Assembly: GCF_037975245.1 (NCBI RefSeq) | Contig: NC_092582.1 | Coordinates: forward strand, 13,886,077-13,950,076 | From: Apostichopus japonicus | Lineage: Eukaryota > Echinodermata > Holothuroidea > Aspidochirotida > Stichopodidae | DNA length: 64,000 nt | Direction of reading: 5' to 3' | Part shown: positions 30,658-41,846 of the stretch, piece after piece | How the letters are laid out: each line of letters starts with the position of its first letter | Position numbering within the stretch: the stretch's first letter is position 1 | Translations under genes and position numbers: made by a program | The notes under the pieces: generated by a model | Databases searched by the model: none | Seen by the model: only the letters and a program-made list of their open reading frames with translations | Told to the model about the DNA's origin: nothing

Positions 30658-32744
30658 AGGGGAAGGACGAAAGGAGGGAGATTGAAGGTGTGGGATGGGA
30701 TGGGATGGAGGATATATAGAGAAATCACAATAATCAATTATGAATGTGCTGCGCAACGATTGGAACATATAGCTATATTCGTTTCAGAACCATAAACTGG
30801 AAAGTACACACATACAGTGAATGATAGGCCATACCCAAATATGTTAAGACTACAGAAACATGAATACAGAATATGACTACATGACTACAAAATATGACTA
30901 CAAAACATGACTACAAAATATTACTACAGAAAACAAACCATGAGTCATTTTGGAAGCCCAGTGACAAAGTTGCAAAACTATAGTGACCGTCTATGGTGAG
31001 AATTCGGCCTATATATAGGTAGCACAAAACATTGCTCAAATTCAATACAATTGATGTGTAACTTATATGTTCAGAAAAGTGGATTATCTGATTTAGAATT
31101 CTTTTGTAATCTGTCATCTTCCATACTTAATGAGATGCATCTAAGTCACATGCATGTATCGTTCTATAGCGGGTCACGAACTTAGCTGTATTATTCCTTC
31201 CAGCGTTAGTTTTTTAGCAAATATATATCGACACAGGGAGTGTCAACCAAACTAGTAATTTTCTGATGTTTTTCTTTAATGTCCCATGCATATCATACAG
31301 CGTCCATATTATATATGTTATTTATTTGTTCTACAGATCGAGGTTTATTTTTTCTTGATAAAGAGGACAATTAGATGTAACATGTTCAATTGAAAATATT
31401 ACACTTAATTTATAAATATATTAAAAAGTTAGATATACTAAAAAGATGAAAAAATACAGTTATAATTGCTAGTCCAACTTTACATGCAGCAGTGCGTTTG
31501 TGGCAATGTGTGTGCTTATACGATACCGTAAGTAATCGGCAAATGAAACTATGTATTGCCCTCGAGCTTTCACACATTAAAAGACTATTGAATGTCTCAC
31601 TCAGTGATTTGAATCTCCCCTCTTCCTCGTCGACGTTTACTGCGTTTAAGGTCAAAAGTCGATGAGAGGTTATTGTCCCTTTTCCGGCTAGTTACGGTGC
31701 TTAATTTCCATTTGTTACATGTTAATATACTGACTTTATCTCAGTACAGTGCAGTATACAGTAAACATAGCTAAGTGCATAATTACATCAATTGAGGTCA
31801 TAGGTCGATGAGGATCACGTGATCATCATAACGCTTTTCGCGAAATACGTATTTTTTTGTAAAAAGAAAATCGACAAGGTTAGACAGCATTTTACAATTC
31901 CCAGGCATGAGATTAAACTCTGATGAGTAAAATCGCATATTTTCTTCAATGCTTGGATGTCATTATTGTTCTATCATAAAAGTTTAGTTGACGCTTATAT
32001 TGATGTGACTTTTGATGATGCTCTACCCTCAGGGAAGTCTAATGAATAGTAGAACAATACAATACACAATCAACACTCTAAACACAACAGGGTCACAATT
32101 GACCCAAATGTCAGTCTGGAACTGAACCGTTTTCGGTCATGCTAACCCGCTAACAAAATTGCGACGCAGATTGAAATAAGTTTTCTTTGGTTACCAGACA
32201 GGTCGGGGAAGAGTTTGTTTTCTCAAACAAACTTTTAGAACACACTAAGGTCAGTAGGTCCCATATCAGACCAAAGACACCCCCATCCTAAAACTACAAA
32301 TCTGAATTATTTTTAACTATATTTCTTCTTTCTTAAATGGTACAAACAGTCTTGACGATGTAGGAAAATGTTGTACTCAGCTATACATACATGAAGAGAT
32401 TTATGAGTTCATGTTGCATCAATGTTGGGGGAACTGGCCGTCAGGGGCGTAGCGAGCGAGGGGTGTAGGAGGGGGTGTCACACCCCCCAATAATTTGGTC
32501 GCTGTCGGCAAATTTTGGGTCTGTCGGCAAAAGGAGAAAAGGTGAAGAGAGCGGAAGGGGAAGAAAGAAGGAAAGCTGAATAGAGAAAAGGAGAACGGGA
32601 GCTTCTTCCGTGCCAAATTTATATATTCAAATATACGCGTATATATTCAAATTAATACGCGGATATATTATGCGGTGTTTGTCCCACATGGCTTGCCATA
32701 GCCGTGGATATTTTATGTCCAGATAAAAGACAACAAAGTATCAT
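30658..32744. other. Gene-free region after the SLC16-like gene
   Basis: Probably begins with the 3' UTR (a short GGGATGGGAT repeat near 30693). At 32084 lies ACACTCTAAACACAACAGGG followed by the palindrome GGGTCACAATTGACCC, perhaps another MITE of the 20353 class. An isolated hAT-like start CAGGGGCGTAGCGAGCG is at about 32442. No gene recognised. Confidence 0.45.
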
Positions 32745-32865
32745 CTTTCATTACTGTTTGCATTTTGTAGCGAAAAACACTTCATTTGCAAGCAACGGAA
32801 AGTTCACTTTTTTTAGAGGACAGTACGCGGTGTGGGCGAGTCTTCAATCCCTTTAAAAAAATATA
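32745..32865 (+). repeat. Dispersed repeat, inverted relative to 37519-37640
   Basis: Contains TTTCATTACTGTTTGCATTTTG, cut by small changes from its partner, then TTGCAAGCAACGGAAAG and GGGCGAGTCTTCAAT. The partner at 37519-37640 carries the same blocks on the minus strand. About 120 bp are alignable by eye. Confidence 0.75.
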
Positions 32866-35607
32866 CCAATCATACCACATCAATCCTTTTACATTCAAGC
32901 TATAAACGTATCTAATGCCTGAGAATCGTCAATATGATTGCAAAGGTAACTTGTTTTCCAATTGTGTATGGGTTCAGGTCATATCGTGTAACTCAATGTC
33001 CCAACAATAAATGTAATATTTATTGTAATTTTAACTGTAAAGACGACAGGTTTGCTTCATATATCTCAGATTTACATAGTACACGTGTTCACTTTATCTG
33101 CCATTAGTTTTAAGAAGGGATAGGAAGCAACCAATCAGGTAATTACTAAATGCGGATTGGGTATAGGCAAACGTAACTCGACGCCTTCATACAGTGTCTA
33201 ACTTGTAAATGAATGTTGTTTTAGAACTGTATATTTTACTCTTTGAAGAGATTTTAAAGCACAGAAATACAGTTCAAAAGAGGACTTCAATTTCTGAGTG
33301 GAACGCATTACAAAGCCCCGCCGGAAGCTGTAGCATTAGCCTAGTATTATCTAAATCTGTGAAATGGGGAGGGGTGACACCCCAATATGTACTCCCTGGC
33401 TACATTGTGAAATTGCCGCCCAAGTAGCAGTATTGGTGACGTATATACCCTACCAAACGCGCCTGTTTTGTAGGCCGGAAACTGTATTCACGTTATCTGA
33501 CTACGCGAACGGTTTATTTTGCAGTTTCCGACCCGTTGTCTGGTCCTTCTTCAGACCTTGGACAGGGGGGGGGGGGCGTTGTAAGGCTTTACAATTAACT
33601 GAGCACACTAAGCTGCAACGGTTTAACTTTCACTGCAATTGCATCACATAACTCCAACTCTTTACATCATGTGATGAAGTTTCTTTGATTTCCATCAAGC
33701 GTATTATATTGCGTCATCAGTTGTTATGGACTCTTTCGTTCACAGCCGGGTTTTCCAAAAAATCACACTGACCGAAGGAGTGATATCAAATTAAATAGAG
33801 AAAAGCGAAGAAATTAAGGTCAGTTTAAGCGATCTTGAATACCTTTTAATGGAACGGAAGAGTAAGCGCAAAATGAAGGGATTTATTTATGTGGTTAACC
33901 GTCAATAGAGAGTAAAATAATTTGTCTCAATCTTACTTGTACCTAGTTGTACTAGGCCGGCCACTGAATAATTTAACAAATAGTGCATGAAAATAGAGGG
34001 GAGACTGGTTTTGCGAGAATTGCCGAAATAAAGGTAAGTTTGCAGGATCTGGTAAAGAATAAAATTAAAACTATGTACATTCGTAAACACGTCAAAATTG
34101 TCAGTTGGGAAATGTTATTTTCCGAATGTGAACGTAATTTGTGACGGGAATTATAGTAGCAAAGATCACTTTGGGTCTTCAGTTCTAGTGGAAAATGAGG
34201 TGGTACTACCATGGTAGTCGTTGGCGCTAGTATCACAAGGCCTACATGAAACGCCATAATCATCAAACTACGGCTACGCCACCAATTACGTATGCTTTTT
34301 TAATAATAATGTGTTTTGGCACGACCGAGGAGCATTTCGACTGACATGAAAATGCACGCCCGAGAAGAAAAAGAATTAGCCATCCAAAATTAAACCTTAT
34401 TTCTCTGGGACTGGTGAAGTGGGGAAGCAAGGAGAGGTGTGCAGCAATATAAATAGACCGCTCCTTGAGGGAGAATCCAACTTCACCCAAGCCCAACCAT
34501 GGTCTGGTCTTGGGTGATTTTTTTTTATGTTTGGCACCTCTATACATGCCCTCTACATATCATTACACAGATGTTGCCTATAAGTAAATCCGTCCAATAG
34601 CTGCTCCACTTTTTCTGTAAAAAGTAATGAGCCATAGGTCGGGTAGGGTATCCCAGTTCTTACGGAAAAAGTGGGGTATCTAGGGCGGATTTTCTTACAG
34701 GCAAGATCTGCGTAATGTGGCACCCCTAAATTCCCATCGCTAAAACGTGTGACCCCAATCTCCCAGGGGTGCATAGAGGCAGTCAGCTATCAAAATTTAT
34801 TTAGCCACTTGTAGGGGGTCAAATCATGTCTTAAGTGGGACACAACGGTCCTAGACACATGCCCTATCCTTAAATTCTACACCCATTGAATTCACACGTA
34901 AAAAAAATATCATGGAGCTGGGATTTAGAAATTTCTTCGAAGATTAATATTCTTTGTGTGCAAAGTAAACGAGGGCTCCAAAAATGTAATTCCTTTGTCG
35001 ATGCAGGGATATAGGATTTTAAGTAGGAGATCTCTTCTGGGTTTTTGCAATTGCAAAAGCAAAAGCGCTTTACCCATACCCTTCTCTGTTGAGGACAAGA
35101 TTTCTTTTTTCTTCCATTTTGGTGGGTGTCAGGAGAAAACTATCTATTTTCTTGATAGGATGGGCATTGTTTGTTGTTATAACCAGGCCATGAGCGACTG
35201 CATTGGCCTAGTTATGCTGCTGTCGGGGGGCCCTTTAGATTTTAGTGGCCATTTGGCTAATTGTGACCCAATTTGGCCTTCCTAAAAAAACACCAACATT
35301 GGTACTTGAATCGCAGAAGAAAACATAAATTTTCCAAATTTGTAGCATTTTCTTGATATCTTTACGGAAATTTCACTTAGGCTTTGAAAAATTTATGCAT
35401 TTGTAATTGACTATTTCAACACAAAACATTCTTTGGCAATTTTTCTTCTTCCTTGCCTCAGACTACAACATGTGCACTGTTGGGAAACATGTGAAGCTTT
35501 TCCACTTAGTGCCCATGATGCTCAAATGTCCCCAGAGCCTATACAGGATACTTGAACTCAAGTAAGTGTGAAGTTCTGGATTAATGCATTTAAGTACAGT
35601 GAAGATG
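32866..35607. other. Gene-free region
   Basis: No exon recognised. A G-run lies at 33567-33577. The 94- to 109-codon ORFs here have no family resemblance. Confidence 0.45.
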
Positions 35608-36170
35608 CTAGAATGCAGGGCCGTCTTAAGGCATGGGCCCACTGGGCCCTGGCCCAGGGCCCCACGATGTCAGGGGCCCCGCAATCGTAGTAACCCCATG
35701 TCTTAATCTGGGAGGAAAACTTATTGAATAGGCCATTATGACTGATTGAATTCGATACTTGACAACTTGTGACGAGAGTTGGTGAAACACTTGAGAGTTT
35801 GACATTAAATATTCCAATCTGAGTTGGCAACCCTGGAATATACAATGCCCGAAGGCTTACAACACCTCAAAACACCTCAAAAAGATTGACTTTCAGCCAA
35901 TCATACAACAGTTTACGATCAAGAAATGCTGCAAGTTCCGTTAGTTCCCCCAGTTAAAAGACTCAACACAAGGGTGTTACAAATGGTGAGTCCAGTATTG
36001 TTAGGGAAGGGATGGAGGGCAACTGGAAGATTACTCTTCTATAATGTATTTCAGCTTTTAGATATATCACGTATGTTATTCAGCTAAAGTTTTATGCTTT
36101 ATGCGCGACATAGGGAGGGGCATAGGCGTAGGAGGCGGGGGGGGGGCTGCAGCCCCCAAGCAATTTTTTG

Positions 36171-36550
36171 TGAAAATTCGGGCAATATGCTGAGAATTTT
36201 TCAGGCACCTACTGGAAGAAGAAAAATTTGCATTGTGTTTTTCATTTTTTTTGGGGGGTGAAAATTCGGCAATATGCTGAGAATTTTTCGGGCATCTACT
36301 GAAAGAAGAATAATTTGCAATATGATTTTCATTTTTTTTAGTGAAATTTCGGGCAATATGCTGAGATTTTTTCGAGCACCTACTGAAAGAAGAATAATTT
36401 GCAATGCGTTTTTCAAATTTTTGGGTGAAATTCGGGCAATATGCTGAGAATTTTTTCGGGCACCTACTGAAAGAATAACAATTTGCAGTGTGTTTTTCAA
36501 TTTTTTTGGTGAAAATTTGGGCAATATGCTGAGAACTTTTCGGAACCTAC
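36171..36550 (+). repeat. 85-bp tandem array inside the middle element
   Basis: Each unit contains GGGCAATATGCTGAGA, then CACCTACTGAAAGAAGAA and TTTGCAATGTGTTTTTCA. Like points fall near 36181, 36268, 36352, 36435 and 36520. The last unit is cut by the inner hAT element and resumes at 36937-36980. A false 107-codon minus-strand ORF arises from it. Confidence 0.9.
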
Positions 36551-36936
36551 CAGTGGCGGAGCCTCCATACAGTCAGGGGGATGCCCCCCCCCTGACGGAC
36601 TCAAATGAACTGCTGGCGCCCTTTTCAGCTTTTTACCACTTTTTACTTATTCGCGATTATTGACTTTTTTATTGCGCTCTCAAATACCTATTGACATTTG
36701 TCACATTTTGTTGGTGCAATTTTCTGACAAATGGCGATGACACATATTTATTCTTTGTTTATCTGCAAATTAGCAAGGCATGGAAAGGGTCAATTCCGGT
36801 GATCTAGGGAGTATCTTTACTCAAAAAATTTCTATTGCTCCGCGCCAACCTGTAGTGGCGCTCCGCTTAGATAGTGTCGAAAGCGCCCCTACAGACCATT
36901 CTCTCCCCCTGACCAATACCCCTAGCTCTGCCACTG
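36551..36936 (-). mobile_element. Innermost hAT-like element of the nest
   Basis: A 386-bp element with ends CAGTGGCGGAGC and the inverse of CAGTGGCAGAGCTAGG. Flanking octamers GAACCTAC (36543-36550) and GCACCTAC (36937-36944) match at seven of eight positions. The target lies within a unit of the 85-bp array, whose normal text there is GGGCACCTAC, so the change is in the left copy. It carries the shared hairpin core on the minus strand at about 36830-36875. Confidence 0.9.
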
Positions 36937-37518
36937 GCACCTACTGAAAGAAGAATAATTTGCAATGTGTTTCCAATGGTTAAAATTATATAATTATTAT
37001 CATTATTGTTGTAACGACTTCCCAATAATTCTAACCAATATGGAAGGGTAATAACACGGAAAATGATTTTATGTTATTGGCATGTGATGATATGCACATT
37101 GACATGTGGAACGCGCGCGGAGCGCGTGAAAAATTTTGGTTATATTTTTTGGGCAAGTCGTTACAGCCCCCCAAATCAAATGAGGCTCCTACACCTATGG
37201 GGAGGGGTGGTAAATGCAGGCATGTGTATTCTTGAGCAATTGTCAAGGATGTCAATTTTTCACGCAACTTTTTTCGAACTCACTTGATTGAGGGGCCCCG
37301 CTCCATTGCCGGGCCCAGGGATCTCTTAAGACGGCCCTGCTAGAATGCATAAACCTGTTTATGAAGCTGTTCCTCATAAGATGCTAAACATATGTTCTGT
37401 GCACACAATAGCAGATAAATCTTTAAATAAAGCAAGCAAAGCAAGCAAAAATAAAACAGATGAATAAAGCAGATAAATATTTGTGATACAGTACTTGATG
37501 AATTATTCCCTCTTACAT

Positions 37519-37640
37519 ATTTTTAAAGGCATTGAAGACTCGCCCAAACCGTGTGCCGCACTCTGAAAAAGTTAGCTTTCCGTTGCTTGCAAGTGAAGGT
37601 TTTTTCCGCTCGCTACAATATGCAGACAGTAATGAAACGT
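37519..37640 (-). repeat. Dispersed repeat, inverse partner of 32745-32865
   Basis: Carries ATTGAAGACTCGCCC, CTTTCCGTTGCTTGCAA and CAGTAATGAAA, the inverses of blocks in the other copy, in matching order. It lies about 0.6 kb upstream of the second SLC35G1-like coding exon. Confidence 0.75.
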
Positions 37641-38208
37641 GAAACCTTATAAACCTGAGATGTCCATCGCAACTATGTACTGTGTACTGTGTTGTGGGTA
37701 TTGACCGTAGCTGTATGTATTGACTGTGCACTAGTGTCTAAGTACCGACGGTAGCAAGCTGTGTGTGTATTTTCTGGGATCGTTGGTGGTGTCTAACAAT
37801 ACACCTCATTCGAAACTAGGTCAGTGCCCTGCATGAGACGTTTCTTTGTGCGGGAGTATTCCCACCCTTTAAGTAATTGTCATTTCTTTCACAGTAGTAC
37901 TTAATATTGTAAGTAATGGTACTCATGTTGTTCAAAGTACTCAGGGAATAGTTTACTGTTGAAATTTTGCGCAGCAGTTTTGCAGACTTTGAAATTTAGC
38001 GTTTATACATTACTATGATTTGATGTGTATAAACTCTGCTATACATCTTTGGGTCTATATATCAATTTCAACATTTTGCATTGCACTTGGGGATGTGATA
38101 CCGGATAAATTATTCTCTTTTACATATTTTTAAGTATGGTCATTTCTTTTCACGTAGACTCTATACATTTCATTTTCAGTTACTCTCGATTTTCGTTCAT
38201 TTCTTTAG
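37641..38208. other. Upstream region of the second SLC35G1-like gene
   Basis: Probably holds promoter and/or a 5' intron. A motif AAATTATTCTCTTTTACATA near 38106 repeats with changes at 37500. TTTCTTTAG just before 38209 is a plausible splice acceptor. Confidence 0.4.
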
Positions 38209-38283
38209 ATGACACAACAGGTCTGTATCGATCAAAGATCGCAGATTGAAGAAAGAAAATGGCACAAGTTGAAATCGAACTGA
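38209..38283 (+). promoter_or_regulatory. Upstream ORF overlapping the SLC35G1-like start
   Basis: If TTTCTTTAG (to 38208) is the acceptor, the exon would open directly with ATG at 38209. This begins a 24-codon ORF ending TGA 38281-38283, in a different frame from the main ATG (38259) and overlapping it. Such an overlap would be expected to lower translation of the main ORF. Use in the cell is unknown. Confidence 0.4.
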
Positions 38284-39386
38284 AGACTGCCGAGGGTTCG
38301 ACTGTCGATGGCGAATCATATCTGGAAATCAAAAGTGATATCCGTGGCTGTTCAGGCTCTATCGTCGCTATCCAGCAAGAAGATACGTCGGAGATTGACA
38401 ACGAGAACCTGCATCCGAAGACGTTGTCTCACTGCCTTTATTCACAGAGAGGTATACTCTGCACTCTGCTTTCAACGGTGGTCTTTGCTGTCCAGGGGGT
38501 GGTGGTCAGTTTTCTGAAAGACGACCTGACTTCTACCGAGATTGTAGCCATTCGACTCTGGCTGATCTTTGGCATCACGCTTCCCATCGTCATCGCGAGA
38601 CGTATTCCGATCATAGCGACCAAGAAAGACATGAGATTTCTAATCCTGCGTTCTCTTCTGGGCACCGCAAATTTGGTCTTGAAATATGTCGCCTATCAGA
38701 ATATGAGCGTCGGCGATGCTACTGCCATTTTCCAGGCGACTCCCGCATTCACGGGTATTTTCGCCCGAATATTTCTAAAGGAACCGTTTCGTATACTGGA
38801 AATGTCGGTGGTACTCCTGTCAGCGGTAGGGGTGGTCATTGTATCCCAACCTGCATTCCTGTTTCCTAGCAACAGATCAGGGGTGGAAAACTCTTTGAAA
38901 GGAATCATTTCAGCCCTCTCGACCATGATTCTGACTTCTTTGATCTTTGTGGTCATGCGTGCAATGGGCAAACAAAATATTAGACCATTTCAAACGGTGC
39001 TATACTTTACATTCATTGGAGGCCTCCTGCTGAGTGCCTTCAATATGGTATCTGGTATATGGACCATTCCTCAGTGTGGAATGGTCAGATACTCTATGGT
39101 AGCGCTGGGTGTTATAGGCTTCTTTGGTCAAGCATTGATCACATACGTCTTTACCGTAGAGAATGCAGTGATTGTGTCAGTGTTAAGAACTAATGAAGTC
39201 ATTGCAGCCTTCCTGTTGGAGTTTCTGATTCTTGGAGTTGCACCTAGCCTATTCAGTGGCCTTGGGTCTGCACTAATTATAGCCTCTTCACTGCTTTTAT
39301 CATATAAGAAGATCCTGAGGAATAGAAGTAGCACAGTCAGCAGGAATACTCGCAGAAATTCTTTTGATGAAGAAGATGAAACCTAG
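38259..39386 (+). CDS. SLC35G1-like EamA-family membrane carrier (paralogue 2)
   Basis: The protein is 375 residues with about ten hydrophobic helices, coding part in one exon. It shares with the gene at 10403 the motif VGDATAIFQATPAFTGIFAR followed by FLKE, then SQPAFLFP, WTIPQCG, LITY and LRTNEVIAAFLLEFLI, at equivalent places. The N-terminal 60 residues and the charged C-tail (NSFDEEDET) differ. These are the marks of the SLC35G1 branch of the drug/metabolite transporter superfamily; the substrate is not predicted. The start ATG at 38259 has AAA before and G after it (good context). The level of divergence indicates an old duplication, not a recent one. Confidence 0.94.
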   Translation: MAQVEIELKTAEGSTVDGESYLEIKSDIRGCSGSIVAIQQEDTSEIDNENLHPKTLSHCLYSQRGILCTLLSTVVFAVQGVVVSFLKDDLTSTEIVAIRLWLIFGITLPIVIARRIPIIATKKDMRFLILRSLLGTANLVLKYVAYQNMSVGDATAIFQATPAFTGIFARIFLKEPFRILEMSVVLLSAVGVVIVSQPAFLFPSNRSGVENSLKGIISALSTMILTSLIFVVMRAMGKQNIRPFQTVLYFTFIGGLLLSAFNMVSGIWTIPQCGMVRYSMVALGVIGFFGQALITYVFTVENAVIVSVLRTNEVIAAFLLEFLILGVAPSLFSGLGSALIIASSLLLSYKKILRNRSSTVSRNTRRNSFDEEDET

Positions 39387-41820
39387 AGAAAGGAAACTTG
39401 CAAAGAAAGATGTGCAATAGAATCCCCCCCCTTTTTTGGGGGGTAATATAATAGGATATAGTATGACAAGTTATTTTGAACGATTTGCAAGAAAGCACCT
39501 TGTAGCAACTCTGTGTCGAGCGTCCACATATAAACAATAAGTAAAGAACATACAAGATGATAGTTGCGTCTAATCTATAACAGGGTTAAGTCACAAATGG
39601 AGGTAATGTATTTACAGGGCAGAATATGATATGTATGGGCAAGGGCGTAGGAACCGGGGGGGCTGGGGGGGGCGCCGCCCCCCCGCTTCGCAAGTCAGAA
39701 AACCCCTTTTTCATTTCCAAATGAGAAAAAAAATCTCATTTGGAGCACCAAATTGCATCTAAGGCCTGGTGAAAATACAAAATTAAGTTTACAAAATGGA
39801 GTGGGTGTTGAAGTGTGCTATATTGCACCAAATTGCATCTGAGGCTACCTGGAAATGCAAAAAATTCCAAAGGGGAGGGGGAACCCCTCCCCTTAGACCC
39901 CTCCCCCAGGCCGGCCATCAGTCTTCAGCCCCCCCACTCAAAAGTACCTTCCTACGCCACTGTGTATGGGGTCAGCATTATTGAGCTAGACTCTGCCGAA
40001 CAGTCGTTCAGTCAGTAGAACTTACTAATCTACTACACACCTTTAATAAGGTAAGAAGTAGATTTAATATTGTTTATAGGTAGCATGGGCCATCATCATG
40101 GACCCACCACATTTTCACGATAACCTACGTTCGAAAGGTTCAAGGAATTAACATACTATACTAACATACTATACTAGGTGCTAGTAAAAAGGCTTTCATC
40201 AAGTTTAAAAAAAAAATGGGTATAAAATTTAGTTAAAAGTACAGTCAGTTTAACATGAAGAGAATAGGATAAACTACTGTACTATTAGGTAGTCTACGAG
40301 CGATAAATGCTACCCATGAAGAAATTATTTCAAACAGCTTTAAGAAAATCTTTTACAAAATGTGTGTGTGTGTATACTTTCTTTGATTGGAGTGCTTCTG
40401 GAAGTTGTTGCTGTATATTGCAGAAGTTTTAAAATTAGCTAGTTCTTCATGCAGGTGAACAATGAACATTTACATGTTTCTTTTATGTGGTAAAATCTAT
40501 GTTTAGAGGTTGTTTTGAGGTTACAGTCAAATCTTATATACAGAGAATAGCAACTTATGTTTCACCTTGTAGAAATAAAACAATCTGGATTATTCATACC
40601 GGTGCAATACCTAGTAAGGAAGAACTGTGAGTGATATGGAAGGTGACTTTCTTTTGCAGCTCAAAGTCAACATTGGTTCGCAGTCATATATCCTGGATAG
40701 TATTCAAGTCAGATATTAAGCATAATCATCAGCTACAGTTGTGCTATTTTAAAGGATATTTTAATAGGTATATCAAGTTGAATTTAACTCAAGAATTGGC
40801 TGGAAATTGCCTGCATCTTTAGGTCAAAAGCACATCTTTGTAGCATTTTATATTGCAAAGATATGAAGTTTCCAAATCTTTTGATAATATAAGTACTTTT
40901 GTCACTGTTGCCGTTTTATACCTAAATAACAACCTTTTAGTAATTTTCAACATGTGTGTACTTGCCTCACGTTCACCCACTGCTGAACAACAAACCGAAC
41001 TGTATTAACTGAAATAGATTTATGTAGTGCCTTGAACTTAATTTGTCACATGTAGTGAATTTGATGACCATCTAAACTGTAACTTAAGTATGAAAATTGA
41101 GTACCAGCTTCTTTAAAATCATAGTTTTTTTTCTTCTTATTCTTGGTGGTTTGTTATTGTGCATGCTGCTTTATGAAACGAGTTTGAAAAATATATACAA
41201 TGCTTTTCTCCCCTCTGGTGGCTACGTCACTTAGCCATACAGAAAATGGCGAATGAGATATCTGAACTGAGCTTTCACTTCAAATTGTATCCATAGAGTC
41301 GAAAGGTCAGAGATAAGGTAACCATATTTTTTCGGAGAAAACAAGATAACTTTTCATAGCAGACAGGCCTTGGTTAAGGGTTCCCTGCTCCATTTTGTGG
41401 GAAAGGAGTGATTTCCTAGATAGTGGGCAATGTCCAACTCTACCAAATTGCAATAGATACTTCTGAGGTTAGAATAGTTGAAAAGACCAAGTAAATTGAA
41501 AATTGGCCATTCTTCTTTCAAATTGGGAGTAGCTAGCTAGACCACAAATCAATCTTCAGAACGTGTTTCCGCTGTTTTTATTATAAACTTGACAAAACAA
41601 CCTTCAACTTTGTTTTAAATTTAATTTGCTGGTTGTTTTAAAAACAACCAGCAAGTATGGTAAAAAAAATGGGAAACGTGGAAATGTTTGAGTGACTTTT
41701 ATTTGATTTTCTAGCAATTTTTGTGGGCAAAACTGAAGACTAAAATACACTGAAGCATTTTCAAAACTGTTTGCATTTCAAAGAATTAAAGAACAAGACA
41801 AATAAAGGACAAAACTACAG
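39387..41820 (+). other. Probable long 3' UTR of the second SLC35G1-like gene
   Basis: No gene recognised. The first good poly(A) signal pointing the right way with nothing else intervening is AATAAA at 41801-41806. The region includes the hAT-like insertion at 39640-39962. Extent is inference. Confidence 0.45.
39640..39962. mobile_element. Non-autonomous hAT-like element
   Basis: A 323-bp element with ends CAAGGGCGTAGGAACC and the inverse of CAGTGGCGTAGGAAGG, flanked by perfect octamers TGTATGGG (39632-39639 and 39963-39970). Inside, CACCAAATTGCATCT occurs twice about 85 bp apart, and C-rich CCCCTCCCCTTAGACCCC also occurs in the element at 3393. No ORF of note. Confidence 0.92.
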
Positions 41821-41846
41821 AGATTTCAAGTGGTTTTTATTTTATT
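41801..41846. promoter_or_regulatory. Convergent poly(A) signals
   Basis: AATAAA on the + strand at 41801-41806 and AATAAA on the - strand at 41836-41841 (and again 41841-41846). Their expected cleavage sites would fall within about 30 bp of each other, so transcripts of the second SLC35G1-like gene and of NELFB may end back to back or overlap. Confidence 0.5.

Larger units (their letters stand above)
36121..37199 (+). mobile_element. Middle hAT-like element of the nest, with internal tandem array
   Basis: Starts CATAGGCGTAGGAGGC and ends with the inverse of CATAGGTGTAGGAGCC. Flanked by identical octamers GGGAGGGG (36113-36120 and 37200-37207). It contains an array of about five 83-87-bp units starting near 36171 and is itself split by the element at 36551. 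Confidence 0.9.
35616..37339 (+). mobile_element. Outer hAT-like element of a three-level nest
   Basis: Ends CAGGGCCGTCTTAAG and CTTAAGACGGCCCTG are perfect 15-bp inverted repeats. Flanking octamers CTAGAATG (35608-35615 and 37340-37347) are identical. A second element (36121-37199) sits inside it, so without that insert the element is about 640 bp. GGCCC-rich DNA follows each end. No transposase ORF. Confidence 0.93.

Noticed and set aside
36201-36524. A 107-codon repeat protein on the minus strand
   Set aside because: The reading frame is made by the 85-bp tandem array inside a transposon.
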